Below are positions 37,896-46,252 of a stretch of DNA of 64,000 bases, piece after piece. The notes under the pieces are model-generated. The model ran no database searches. It was not told the origin of the DNA and saw nothing but the letters and a program-made list of their open reading frames with translations. The DNA lies in the NCBI RefSeq assembly GCF_000425405.1, contig NZ_AUDJ01000002.1, positions 310,001 through 374,000 on the forward strand, written 5' to 3'. Within the stretch, counting starts at the first letter, position 1. Each line of letters opens with the position of its first letter. Made by a program: the position numbers and the translations under genes. This DNA comes from Ferrimonas kyonanensis DSM 18153. Its GTDB lineage: Bacteria > Pseudomonadota > Gammaproteobacteria > Enterobacterales > Shewanellaceae.

Positions 37896-37955
37896 CACTT
37901 TTGAACTCATAGATTGATATTGGTATTAACCAGTTTCTGAGTGAAGGTGAAAATA

Positions 37956-39386
37956 ATGAGTGAACAACAACAGCCTGTTGATGAGCCTAATGTTGATGAG
38001 CGGCGTCGCCAACTGTTAAAGCTGAGTGCCGGCACTGTCGCCGGTGTCGGCGTGGTCGCGGGGGCCGGAGCCTGGGTTAAGGGCCGTATGGAAGGCATTG
38101 AGCACGATGGGTTTCCCAACGAGATCAGTGCCGATTTCAAGCCCATGGATCAGCGCAACGTCAACCAGACTTATGCCATTAGCAAGAAACTTCAGGCGCA
38201 ACATCCGGAGCGTAATCTGAACTTCGGCGTCGAGAGCCTGGGGCCAATCCAACCCGGTGAAAAGCCCATGCATATGGGCGAGGCGTTTCACCGTTTCCTG
38301 ACCGGGGCCGAGCGCTACGATAACGACAAGATTGGCTACACCCAGTTGGATTATGCCCTGGAGGAAGCCTGCTGGCATGGCTCCATGTCGTTGGCGCCGC
38401 TGGTGCAGGCCGGTGTTCCGGGCCAGGGGATCCTGAGCTGGGACCAGTCAGATGTTCATGAGCACAAGTACCCCTTCAAGGATTCGGTCGAGAAGGTCAG
38501 CGCCATTAAAACCGCCGCTAAAACCATTGGCGCGGCAAGGGTGGGCATCTGCCGCCATGATCCTCGCTGGGACTACAACCCCTTGTATCATGCGCTAACG
38601 GAGCAGACGTTGACCTGGGAGGAGGATTTCCCGTTCAAACCTAAGAGCGTCATCGTGATGATTGTCCCCATGGATTATGAAGCGATCGCCTGTGCGCCGA
38701 TGATCCCCCAGTCTGCCACCGCCGCGCAAGGCTACAGCAACATCGCCATGTTGGCCGGGCAGATGGCCAAGTTTATTCGGGGCCTGGGTTTCCAGGCGGT
38801 GGGCGCCACCAATGACCTGGGTAACTCCGTGGCGTATGCCATTTCCGCCGGCCTGGGTGAAGGGTCCCGCAACGGTGCCATGGTGGCACCGAATCTGGGT
38901 CCCCGGATTCGTATCTGCAAGGTGTACACCGATCTGGAGCTGGATGAGCTGGCGTACGACAAGCCGCGCACTTTCGGTATTCAGGAGTTCTGCGAGAACT
39001 GTAAGCGTTGTGGTGAGGCCTGCCCCTCCGGAGCCATCTGCATGGACGACAAACCCTCCATGGGACCCACCTACCCGGGAGGCGACGATCCAGAGTACAC
39101 CTGGGACGTGAATAAAGGGGTGCGCAAGTTTTACAGTGATCCCAAAAAATGCCTCAAGTTCTGGGCCGACAATGGCGGTGACTGCGGTGCCTGTATTGCT
39201 GCCTGTCCGTGGAATAAACCGGATTTCTGGCACCACCGCCTGATTGATGCCTCCAACACCTTTACCGGCGGCACCGTGCATGGGTTGATGACCAAGGCCG
39301 ACATCCTGTTTGGCTACGGCAACGTCAATGATGAAAAGGCGGTGATCAAGTTCTGGAAGAGCGGCTTTAGCGGCGACTTTACCTAA
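37956..39386 (+). CDS. rdhA: RdhA, Tat-exported corrinoid/iron-sulfur reductive dehalogenase
   Basis: A 476-residue protein. The N-terminus carries a twin-arginine signal (RRRQLLKLSAGTVAG) followed by a hydrophobic stretch. Two 4Fe-4S motifs occur near the C-terminus: Cys346, 349, 352, 356 (CENCKRCGEACP) and Cys399, 410, 413, 417 (last part CGACIAACPW). The region between is the cobamide-binding reductase fold, which needs no DHxxG motif. These enzymes remove halide from organohalides at the outer face of the inner membrane. It is followed by rdhB and rdhC genes, which excludes QueG. The start is set by GAAGGTGA upstream. The substrate is unknown. Confidence 0.93.
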   Translation: MSEQQQPVDEPNVDERRRQLLKLSAGTVAGVGVVAGAGAWVKGRMEGIEHDGFPNEISADFKPMDQRNVNQTYAISKKLQAQHPERNLNFGVESLGPIQPGEKPMHMGEAFHRFLTGAERYDNDKIGYTQLDYALEEACWHGSMSLAPLVQAGVPGQGILSWDQSDVHEHKYPFKDSVEKVSAIKTAAKTIGAARVGICRHDPRWDYNPLYHALTEQTLTWEEDFPFKPKSVIVMIVPMDYEAIACAPMIPQSATAAQGYSNIAMLAGQMAKFIRGLGFQAVGATNDLGNSVAYAISAGLGEGSRNGAMVAPNLGPRIRICKVYTDLELDELAYDKPRTFGIQEFCENCKRCGEACPSGAICMDDKPSMGPTYPGGDDPEYTWDVNKGVRKFYSDPKKCLKFWADNGGDCGACIAACPWNKPDFWHHRLIDASNTFTGGTVHGLMTKADILFGYGNVNDEKAVIKFWKSGFSGDFT

Positions 39387-39398
39387 GGAGATACAACA

Positions 39399-39677
39399 AT
39401 GATGGGATTAATGTGGTACCTGATGGGCATGGCCACCACCGGCGCCGTGTGGGGATATGTTGCTCTTAATGGCCGTTACCGCCTGAACGGAAAAGCCCAC
39501 CTGGGACTGGCATCCAGCTTCGCCCTGGCCTGGCTGTGCGTAGGTTGGTCGTGGGGCTCGTTTGCCGAGGGTGAACCTCAGTCTGGCGCCATGGGCCTGA
39601 TCTGTTTTGGTCTGCCGACGCTGATTGTGGTGGCGTTCAGTTGGCGCAACTACATCCGCCCCTGGAAGCGGGCCTAA
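39399..39677 (+). CDS. rdhB: RdhB, membrane anchor of the reductive dehalogenase
   Basis: A 92-residue, three-helix membrane protein beginning 12 bases after rdhA, with AAGGAG upstream. Hydrophobic stretches lie at residues about 3-22, 35-54 and 61-82. RdhB proteins tether the exported RdhA to the outside of the inner membrane. The short acidic loop EGEPQSGAMG after the second helix, with its Glu residues, resembles the extracytoplasmic loop of other RdhB proteins thought to contact RdhA. Confidence 0.85.
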   Translation: MMGLMWYLMGMATTGAVWGYVALNGRYRLNGKAHLGLASSFALAWLCVGWSWGSFAEGEPQSGAMGLICFGLPTLIVVAFSWRNYIRPWKRA

Positions 39678-39739
39678 CCCGTTTTGTCTCAATGTGCCTT
39701 CGGCCCGGAGTCGAAGGCACACTACTGTTAAGGAACTCT

Positions 39740-40963
39740 ATGTCTCAACGGTTCTCAAGGTCGGCGAACGGGCAGGCTGGCCGTTTGCCCTGGCTGACGG
39801 TGGCGAGTTGGCTGTCGCTGGTCATCGCGTTTGCTGTGGGTCTGGTCTGGCAGCAGCCGAACTATCAGGGGTTGCTGCAGCAGGCCTTTCCTCAGGGCAA
39901 ACTCACCCGCATCGAAGGGGCCCAAGGGGATCAATACCGGCTTGAGCAGCAGGGGGAAACCACACTGGTCAGCCTGGCTGAGTCTCAGGGCTATGGCGGG
40001 CCGATGTCGGTGGCGGTGACCATCGGGGCCAATGGCCGGATTGTGGCGACCCATCTGCTGCAGCACAAAGAAACACCGGGATACATCTTCCGATTTAACG
40101 AAGGTAAGTACTATCGTCAGTTCTCCGGTCAGCCGGTTAACCATAATTTTCGCCTGGGTGACGACATCGATGCCTTAAGTGGGGCAACCCTGACATCCCG
40201 GGGGTTAGCGACTGCCGTGCGTCAGGCGGCTCACAACAGCGTGGATCATTTCGGCTTGCCGGAGAGCTGGCAGGAGCCTGGGTTTGATGCCGGCATCAAG
40301 GAGTTGTTGGCGGCTCTGCTGTTTGCGGCGGCGTTGATGAACAAACGGCTGCCGCGACAGCACCAGAAACGCTTCAATCAGGCACTGTCGGTTGCGTCGG
40401 TGGGGTTGATCGGTTACTGGCTTAACTCGGCGCTGTCCATTGCGCTGATTGGCTCGTTGCTGCTTGGCTATCTGCCGTCGCCACAGCAGCATCTGTTGTG
40501 GTACATCATGCTGGTGGGGACCCTGGGTGCCATCCTGTTTCTGGGTCGAAACGTGTATTGCAGTCAGTTGTGCCCGTTTCACCAGATACAGCGGTGGCTG
40601 CATCGCCTCAGTGGCATGAACCTGGCGCTCTATCCCTGGTTAAAGCAGCGCATCAAGTGGCTGACCAACGGCTTGCTGTGGCTGTCATTGATGCTGATTT
40701 TTCTGTCGCGGACGCCGGCCATAGGCTCTTACGAGCCGTTCTCGATGCTGTTTTCACTGGATGGGCTGGGGGTGCAGTGGTACATCCTGCCGCTGAGCCT
40801 GTTTGGCGCTTTTCTGGTGAGCGATTTCTGGTGCAAGTTGTTGTGCCCGTTGGGCCGTTTCCTGAGTTATGGGCTTGAGCTTAGGGCCAGGACCCTGCAA
40901 AAGGTTAAGAAGCGTCAGCGTATCGCCATTAAGGAGGTGGGCCATGAGTCCCCAGTCAAGTAA
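39740..40963 (+). CDS. rdhC: RdhC-like NosR/polyferredoxin membrane flavoprotein
   Basis: A 407-residue protein. Residues about 15-36 form an N-terminal helix and residues about 60-165 an exported FMN-binding domain with the flavinylation motif DALSGAT (Thr150). Five to six helices follow, with cytoplasmic-side CxxxCP motifs CSQLCPFHQ and CKLLCPLGR. This plan is that of NosR/RdhC proteins, which may carry electrons across the membrane to an exported reductase. FMN would be attached to Thr150 by an ApbE-type transferase, not encoded here. It overlaps the next small gene by 20 bases. Confidence 0.87.
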   Translation: MSQRFSRSANGQAGRLPWLTVASWLSLVIAFAVGLVWQQPNYQGLLQQAFPQGKLTRIEGAQGDQYRLEQQGETTLVSLAESQGYGGPMSVAVTIGANGRIVATHLLQHKETPGYIFRFNEGKYYRQFSGQPVNHNFRLGDDIDALSGATLTSRGLATAVRQAAHNSVDHFGLPESWQEPGFDAGIKELLAALLFAAALMNKRLPRQHQKRFNQALSVASVGLIGYWLNSALSIALIGSLLLGYLPSPQQHLLWYIMLVGTLGAILFLGRNVYCSQLCPFHQIQRWLHRLSGMNLALYPWLKQRIKWLTNGLLWLSLMLIFLSRTPAIGSYEPFSMLFSLDGLGVQWYILPLSLFGAFLVSDFWCKLLCPLGRFLSYGLELRARTLQKVKKRQRIAIKEVGHESPVK

Positions 40964-41093
40964 CCGCCGGCACACCAGTGGCCAGCGCCGCGGTCATCAG
41001 GTGAATGCAACCGAGTGCCTGGCGACCGGCTTGATGCTGGGGGTGACCCTGGTGGTGATCGGCCTGTTTTTCTGGCAACAGTTGTGGCCCTGA
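40944..41093 (+). CDS. 49-residue single-helix membrane protein of the rdh operon
   Basis: A 49-residue protein: a basic, hydrophilic N-terminus (residues 1-25) and one C-terminal transmembrane helix (residues about 27-46, GLMLGVTLVVIGLFFW). It is supported by a perfect AAGGAGG ribosome site 4 bases before the ATG, placed inside the end of rdhC, which indicates coupled translation. The basic N-terminus suggests a cytoplasmic orientation with the helix inserted in the membrane. I do not recognise a family. Its location suggests a subunit or assembly factor of the dehalogenase electron path. Confidence 0.7.
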   Translation: MSPQSSNRRHTSGQRRGHQVNATECLATGLMLGVTLVVIGLFFWQQLWP

Positions 41094-41116
41094 AAAAGGG
41101 GTGCTTTAAGCTGGGA

Positions 41117-41136
41117 CCGGCGGTTGAATCCGCCGG
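41117..41136 (+). terminator. GC-rich hairpin between the rdh operon and the LuxR-type regulator gene
   Basis: Stem CCGGCGG/CCGCCGG with loop TTGAAT and no T-run. It may reduce read-through into the regulator gene. Confidence 0.35.
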
Positions 41137-41194
41137 ACTCAGCGCCGGCCATGGGCAACCGTGGCGGTGTTGAACCACTAGGGAGCGTACCGGT

Positions 41195-41920
41195 ATGTCC
41201 AGGCAGTTTCTGGAAACCAAGATTCGAGCTCGATTACGGGCGCTGCGTGATGACCTCGGCGTGGGTGATGTGTGTTACTGCTATGACGTGACCACGCCGG
41301 AACAGTGGCGCAGTCGCCTGAAAACTCACGATCGATTTTTGAAGAGTTTTGTCAAACGACGCCAGCTGTTTGCCAGCTCCGAGTCCGCAGTGACTCTGTG
41401 GCGGCGCAAGACGGCCCTGTTTGCCAGCGAGGGCAGTCAGTTCTCGCAATTGTTTTCCCAGGAGTGTTACGTCTGGCCTGAGTCGCTGTTCTCGCCGCGA
41501 CTGAAACGGCAGTTGTCGGGGATGGGGGTAGCGTCGATGGTGACCATCTCGGTACCCTGCGTACTGGGCAGTCGCTTTTGTGGTCGTTTCACTCTGATGA
41601 TTCAGGGGCCGGCACAGGTGGCGTATATTCAGTCTCATTTTGAACAGGTGAAACGGCGGTTGCAGAGCGAACAGCTGGCCATCGCCGCCGATCATGGTAT
41701 CGACATCAACCCTTTGCTCGATTACAACATCGTCAACCCGGTTTCCGCTTGCGTGCTTGACAGTCTGGCTCAGGGGGAGGACCGTGGTCAGGTCTCCCGT
41801 CAATTGAATCTGACCCTGCGGGGGGTGGATTACCACATTGGCATATTGAAAGAGGTGTTTCAGGCCCGCACCATTGCCCAGTTGATGGCCCAGGCGGTTC
41901 GTCATCGGCTGGTGATGTAG
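41195..41920 (+). CDS. LuxR-type regulator (autoinducer-binding-like N-terminus), candidate rdh regulator
   Basis: A 241-residue protein. The C-terminal 60 residues fit a LuxR-type helix-turn-helix (GEDRGQVSRQLNLTLRGVDY, then HIGILKEVFQARTIAQL). Residues 1-170 resemble the alpha/beta fold of autoinducer-binding domains but lack obvious acyl-homoserine-lactone signature residues. It lies 100 bases after the rdh operon in the same direction. I infer that it senses an organohalide or a related signal and controls rdhA. Known rdh regulators are mainly CRP/FNR-type, MarR-type or two-component proteins, so this would be different. Confidence 0.65.
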   Translation: MSRQFLETKIRARLRALRDDLGVGDVCYCYDVTTPEQWRSRLKTHDRFLKSFVKRRQLFASSESAVTLWRRKTALFASEGSQFSQLFSQECYVWPESLFSPRLKRQLSGMGVASMVTISVPCVLGSRFCGRFTLMIQGPAQVAYIQSHFEQVKRRLQSEQLAIAADHGIDINPLLDYNIVNPVSACVLDSLAQGEDRGQVSRQLNLTLRGVDYHIGILKEVFQARTIAQLMAQAVRHRLVM

Positions 41921-41930
41921 TCCGTCAAGG

Positions 41931-43109
41931 TCAAAAATTCCAGCGGATCAGGCCGTAGAGCAGGGTGGCTGGCGTGTCGGCAAACAGGGCATCGCCCCGA
42001 CCGTCGAAACGCTGCACTATGGCCTGCAGGGTCCAGTTTTCAGCCAGTGAGTAGCTGCTACTGGCGCCCAGAAAGTAGGAGTGGTCCTGATAGTAGCTGG
42101 CGGACAGGGTCAGTCGCCACAGGGGCGACAGGTCGACGCCGGATTCCAGATAGCCGGTCCACTCGGTAAAACTGAGACTGCGGACAGTCAGTGGCTGGCT
42201 CAGGTAGTCGCTGCCGCTATCAATGGCCAGGGGATTGGAGAGATGCAGCAGCGCTCCTTTCAGGCTCCAGTTGCGCCGGCCGCTGAAGCTGAAATCCCCC
42301 TCCAGACTGCCGACACTGGTCGCCGATTGTGGCTGGCCCTGCCACTGCTCGTCGATGGGGTTCAGCCAGCTGATCTCGGCACGGATGCCAGCGCCGCCGA
42401 TGTCGCCGGCAAACCCGGCGCCCACCACGGAATCGCGACGGGACTTGGCCAACAGCAGTTGCCAATCCCACCCACCGGCATTGCTCAGGTAACGACCGGC
42501 GTAGCTGTCGAGGCTGGCCTCATCGTTGGGGTTGTACACCAGGTTCCACTCGCTGGCGAAGCCCAGCTTTCGGCTCAACTGCACCGCGTCAGTGCCGGGT
42601 CGCTCCGGGTAGTCGACGTCATAGATGGAGTAGCTGTTGAACAGGTCATTAGGGTTCCAGACCGTGGTCATGCCCCAGTTAATGCGAAACCGCCCCCCTT
42701 GCAACTGCCAGCGGCCGGTGTGCCAGTCGAGATAGAGCCGGTCCAGGCTGGTGGTGGCGATTACCGAGCTGTTGTCTATCCAGTTGCCGCTGAGATCCCA
42801 ATAGCCGTTGTCGTTGCCGACGGTGTCACCGAACCCAGGCAGGTCATTGCTGTCCCCAGCGAGCACTCGGTTGCGCATTCCCACCTTGATCCGCAACTGA
42901 TCGCTGAACCGGTATTCGACATTCAGCCTCTGGTGCAGCAGGTGATCCAGCAGTGAATTGTGGTCGTCCGGCAGGGTAGCGGTAGCCATGTAAGACAGGT
43001 AGCCGTCCACAGTCCAGGGCGTTTCCGGCGACAAGCCGGGAATGGGGCCTGCCACCAAGCTGGCGGGCAGCAAGGCCGTTAGGGTCAGAATGGCCACCCG
43101 GGTGGTCAC
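41931..43109 (-). CDS. Outer-membrane beta-barrel protein of an ABC export module
   Basis: A 392-residue protein with a signal peptide (RVAILTLTALLPASLVAGP) and many amphipathic beta strands, ending with Phe (YGLIRWNF). The motif GGRFRINWGMTTVWNPNDLFN resembles outer-membrane proteins of the DUF1302/alginate-like barrel group. Translation begins at a GTG that overlaps the ATPase stop (GTGA), so it is tightly coupled to the ABC transporter genes. It may be the outer-membrane acceptor for what the LolCDE-like complex releases. The cargo is unknown. Confidence 0.75.
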   Translation of the reverse strand: MTTRVAILTLTALLPASLVAGPIPGLSPETPWTVDGYLSYMATATLPDDHNSLLDHLLHQRLNVEYRFSDQLRIKVGMRNRVLAGDSNDLPGFGDTVGNDNGYWDLSGNWIDNSSVIATTSLDRLYLDWHTGRWQLQGGRFRINWGMTTVWNPNDLFNSYSIYDVDYPERPGTDAVQLSRKLGFASEWNLVYNPNDEASLDSYAGRYLSNAGGWDWQLLLAKSRRDSVVGAGFAGDIGGAGIRAEISWLNPIDEQWQGQPQSATSVGSLEGDFSFSGRRNWSLKGALLHLSNPLAIDSGSDYLSQPLTVRSLSFTEWTGYLESGVDLSPLWRLTLSASYYQDHSYFLGASSSYSLAENWTLQAIVQRFDGRGDALFADTPATLLYGLIRWNF

Positions 43110-43789
43110 TGACGGCGATCCTCGGTCAGGCGACCGTCCTCGATGACCAACACTCGCTTGGCCCGGGTGATCACCCGGGGATCATGGGTAGAGAAGATAA
43201 AGGTGGTGCCTTCGGTTTCATTGAGCGCCTGCATGATGTCCAGCAACTCAGCGGTGCTGCGGGCATCCAGGTTGGCGGTGGGTTCATCGGCCATGACAAA
43301 GCGCGGCCGTGGGGCCAGTGCTCGCGCCACCGCAACCCGTTGTTGCTGTCCCCCCGACAGCTTTGCCGGGGGCTTATTCAGGTGGTCTTTCAGGCCGACT
43401 TGGTTCAGCAACTCGGTGGCGCGGCGTCGGCATTCCTGCTGACTTCGTCCCTGCAGTTGCATGACAAACTCCACGTTTTCCAGTGCCGACAGCACAGGCA
43501 ACAGGCTGTAGTCCTGAAAGATAAAACCGACGTGGTCACGCCGAAAGGCGATCAAAGCCTGTTGGCTCAGTTCGGTGATGGCCTGGCCGTCGATGTCGAC
43601 CCGGCCCGAAGTGGGGGTGTCGATGCCGCCCATCATATTCAGCAGCGTGGTTTTGCCGGATCCTGACGGGCCCATGACGGCCACAAATTCGCCCTGTTCA
43701 ATCACCAGCGACAGGTGATCGACCGCGTGCACCGGAAAGTCGGTATCGGCGTGGTAGGTTTTGCACAGTTCGGTGACAGTGATGGTCAT
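43106..43789 (-). CDS. ABC transporter ATP-binding protein, LolD/MacB-like
   Basis: A 227-residue ATPase with Walker A GPSGSGKTT (residues about 40-48), Q-loop, signature LSGGQQQRVAVARAL, Walker B RFVMADEPTANLD and H-loop FSTHDPR. It belongs to the LolD/MacB/FtsE branch that drives mechanotransmission rather than classical transport. It pairs with two FtsX-type permeases upstream in the same leftward operon and overlaps the barrel gene by 4 bases. Confidence 0.92.
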   Translation of the reverse strand: MTITVTELCKTYHADTDFPVHAVDHLSLVIEQGEFVAVMGPSGSGKTTLLNMMGGIDTPTSGRVDIDGQAITELSQQALIAFRRDHVGFIFQDYSLLPVLSALENVEFVMQLQGRSQQECRRRATELLNQVGLKDHLNKPPAKLSGGQQQRVAVARALAPRPRFVMADEPTANLDARSTAELLDIMQALNETEGTTFIFSTHDPRVITRAKRVLVIEDGRLTEDRRQ

Positions 43790-43790
43790 G

Positions 43791-45023
43791 TCAGTGTTTC
43801 TCCGCCATGGCGTCCACGGGGCGCTGTTTCAGTATGTGCCTGGCCGGGTACAGGGCCGCGAGAATGCTGGCGATGACCACGGTCAGGAAGATAAACCGGT
43901 ATTCCGCTGGAGTAACCTGGGGGTAGAGCAGGGTATCGACACCGAAGGCATTGAGCCCCTCGGCCAGATTTCCCAGGGCAATGCCGGTGTAGGACAGCAG
44001 GGCGATAACCCCCATACTGACGACGATGCCGATGACGCCGCCGCACAACCCCAGCAGCGACGACTCGGCGATGATCAGGGCGAAGACCTTGTGTTTTTGC
44101 ATGCCAACGGCCATCAGCACGCCAAACTCCCGGGTCCGTTCAAACACCGACATCAGCATGATATTGACGATCCCAAAGCCCATGGCGATCACGTAGATGG
44201 CCAGGATAATGGCATTGCTGGTGCCGCTTTGGGCCAGAATCGATGCCAATAATGGTTGAATCTGCTGCCAGTCTCGTATTCGGTTATCCGGGTTGGTGTG
44301 TTGCTGCAGCGTGTCGCGCAGTGCCTGCAGGGCGGCGATGTTGCGGTAATCCTTGTCCGCCAGTCGTATGGCGATTTGGTGAATCCCCTGGCCGCCGGCC
44401 AGGGCCTGAAGATCGTCGATGCGCACAAACAGATTGTTGTCATCAAAGGCCGATGAAGGGGTGCGATACAGGCCTCGAACCCGAAAGGCGGCCCCGGACA
44501 CCTCACCTTGGGCATCGGTAAACGTCAGCACCACCTTGGACCCCAGGGTCAGTTTCAGCCGTTGGGCGGTTTTGCTGGATACCACCACCGGATGGCGTCC
44601 CTGGGCATCCAGCCATTGCCCCTGGAGAATGTGACTGGCGATGGGGGTGACCGCCGCTTCACTGTCGGCATCGACGCCATTGATGCGCACGCCGCGAGTG
44701 GCTCGGGCCGAGGCCACCATGCCTTCGGCCAGGTAACGGCCGGAGCTGGCGGCGACCTCGGCCTGTTGGTTCAGGTGCTGCAGCAATGCCTGCGGCGCAA
44801 TCAGGGTGTCGTTGATATCGGGATTGTCGATGTAGCCGGTTCGCTGCACCTGCAGGTGACTGGTTTGCCAGGCGATGGCGTTTTCTATCATGTTGGCGTA
44901 CATGCCGCTGAGAAACCCCATCAAGATCACCACCCCCACCAGGCCAAATACCATGGCACTGAGCATGATGCCGGTCCGCAGGCGGTTGCGCCACAGGTTG
45001 CGCCAGGCCAGCTTAATGATCAT
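43791..45023 (-). CDS. FtsX-family ABC permease (LolC/E-like), second copy
   Basis: A 410-residue permease with one N-terminal helix (residues about 20-45), a large periplasmic domain (about 50-270) and three C-terminal helices including TREFGVLMAVGMQKHKV, the coupling motif of FtsX/LolC/E/MacB proteins. It overlaps the first permease gene by 11 bases and ends 1 base before the ATPase start codon. The two permeases probably form a heterodimer, as in LolCE. A GGGAGG ribosome site precedes its ATG. Confidence 0.9.
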   Translation of the reverse strand: MIIKLAWRNLWRNRLRTGIMLSAMVFGLVGVVILMGFLSGMYANMIENAIAWQTSHLQVQRTGYIDNPDINDTLIAPQALLQHLNQQAEVAASSGRYLAEGMVASARATRGVRINGVDADSEAAVTPIASHILQGQWLDAQGRHPVVVSSKTAQRLKLTLGSKVVLTFTDAQGEVSGAAFRVRGLYRTPSSAFDDNNLFVRIDDLQALAGGQGIHQIAIRLADKDYRNIAALQALRDTLQQHTNPDNRIRDWQQIQPLLASILAQSGTSNAIILAIYVIAMGFGIVNIMLMSVFERTREFGVLMAVGMQKHKVFALIIAESSLLGLCGGVIGIVVSMGVIALLSYTGIALGNLAEGLNAFGVDTLLYPQVTPAEYRFIFLTVVIASILAALYPARHILKQRPVDAMAEKH

Positions 45024-46239
45024 TGCCGCCTCCCTTTAGCGCCTGAACCAGATTGAGGCGATACACCCGCCACAGCGGATAGGCCAGACACAGACTCAGG
45101 AGCCCCAGTACGATCAGGACTTGATTGACCACCAGTCGGGGCGACAACAACACCGGCAGCAGCGGGTCCCAACCCATCTCCATCACCATTCGAGCCGCGT
45201 CTCCGGTCAGGCTGAGGGGATGGTAGGCAAACCATAACAGCAGCGGTGTGGCGATGGCCAACCCCAGCAATACACCGACCAGCGCCAACAGTCCGGACTC
45301 GATGATGACCAGCAGTAACAGCTGCCGTCGTACCATACCGGTGGCCAGCATCACGCCGAATTCCCGCTGCCGTTCCAGAATCATCATCACCAGGGTGGCA
45401 AATAAGCCAAAGCCGACCACGCCGTACAGCAGGTAGATCATAAACAGGCCGCCGGCCCGATCCATCTGAATCTGTTGTGCCATCTCCGGGGACAGAGCCT
45501 GCCAGTCCCATACTGCCGCGTCGGGGTAGTGGCCTCGAAGCGCGTCTGTGACTGCCGGCAATTGGGCCAGGCTGTGGGTGTGCAACACCCAGTTGCTCAC
45601 CCGGTCTTCGCAGCCGTACAACCGCTGAGCCAGTGACAGTGGCATGTACACCAGTTGGTTATCGATACCGGCCATGGGAAAACTGAGTATTCCGCGAATG
45701 GGAAACAGGCCGGCGGCGGTCTGGCCGTGGTAGCCCTGGCCATAGAGGACCAGTTGATCGCCAACCGACAACGACAGGTAGCGTGCCAGCCCTTCGCCGA
45801 TGAGCACCCCCTGATCGTCCTGGCTCAGATAGTGGCCCTCGGTCAGGCGCTTGTCCACCTTGGCGTAATCGGCTTCAGCCTGAGGTTGGCCCCCCATGAC
45901 CATCACGCCTTTAGAGCGGCTGGCACCGGCGGCCAGGGCAAACGACTCCAGTCGTGGCAGGGCATGGCTGATGCCGTCGATGGCCTTGGCCGGGGCAATG
46001 AAGGCCGGTGTGCCGGGCAGCAGATCGTCGATGCTGTGGCTCTCTTTGAACTCCGGGTGTTGAAGTTGCAGCAGCCCGGTGGAAAAGCGGGCGGCGTTAT
46101 CGATGTTGTTGGCGTAGGTGCCTTCCTGAAGGCTGCGGGTGGTTAGCGACAACAGCAGCGCCAACGCCAGGGCGGAGGCGGTCAGCAGAGTTCGACGTTT
46201 CTGGCGCCACAGGTTGCGCCAGGCCAGAGTGACTAGCAT
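45013..46239 (-). CDS. FtsX-family ABC permease (LolC/E-like), first copy
   Basis: A 408-residue permease with the same plan as the gene downstream: N-terminal helix after LAWRNLWRQKRR, periplasmic domain and C-terminal helices with QREFGVMLATGMVRRQLL as coupling motif. The shared LAWRNLWR start shows that the pair arose by duplication. An AGGAG ribosome site lies 6 bases before the ATG. It starts 13 bases after the LolA-like gene. Confidence 0.9.
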   Translation of the reverse strand: MLVTLAWRNLWRQKRRTLLTASALALALLLSLTTRSLQEGTYANNIDNAARFSTGLLQLQHPEFKESHSIDDLLPGTPAFIAPAKAIDGISHALPRLESFALAAGASRSKGVMVMGGQPQAEADYAKVDKRLTEGHYLSQDDQGVLIGEGLARYLSLSVGDQLVLYGQGYHGQTAAGLFPIRGILSFPMAGIDNQLVYMPLSLAQRLYGCEDRVSNWVLHTHSLAQLPAVTDALRGHYPDAAVWDWQALSPEMAQQIQMDRAGGLFMIYLLYGVVGFGLFATLVMMILERQREFGVMLATGMVRRQLLLLVIIESGLLALVGVLLGLAIATPLLLWFAYHPLSLTGDAARMVMEMGWDPLLPVLLSPRLVVNQVLIVLGLLSLCLAYPLWRVYRLNLVQALKGGGNDH

Positions 46240-46252
46240 CGTGGCTCCTGAG

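Larger units (their letters stand above)
37480..37955. promoter_or_regulatory. Regulatory region between the channel gene and rdhA
   Basis: A 476-base AT-rich region with no gene. It contains a CRP-like site (37801-37816), an inverted repeat (37742-37771) and a plausible rdhA promoter (37865-37895), each listed separately. Confidence 0.5.

Noticed and set aside
37956-39386. Epoxyqueuosine reductase (QueG) as an alternative for RdhA
   Set aside because: QueG is cytoplasmic and lacks a Tat signal; here a Tat signal and adjacent rdhB and rdhC genes are present.
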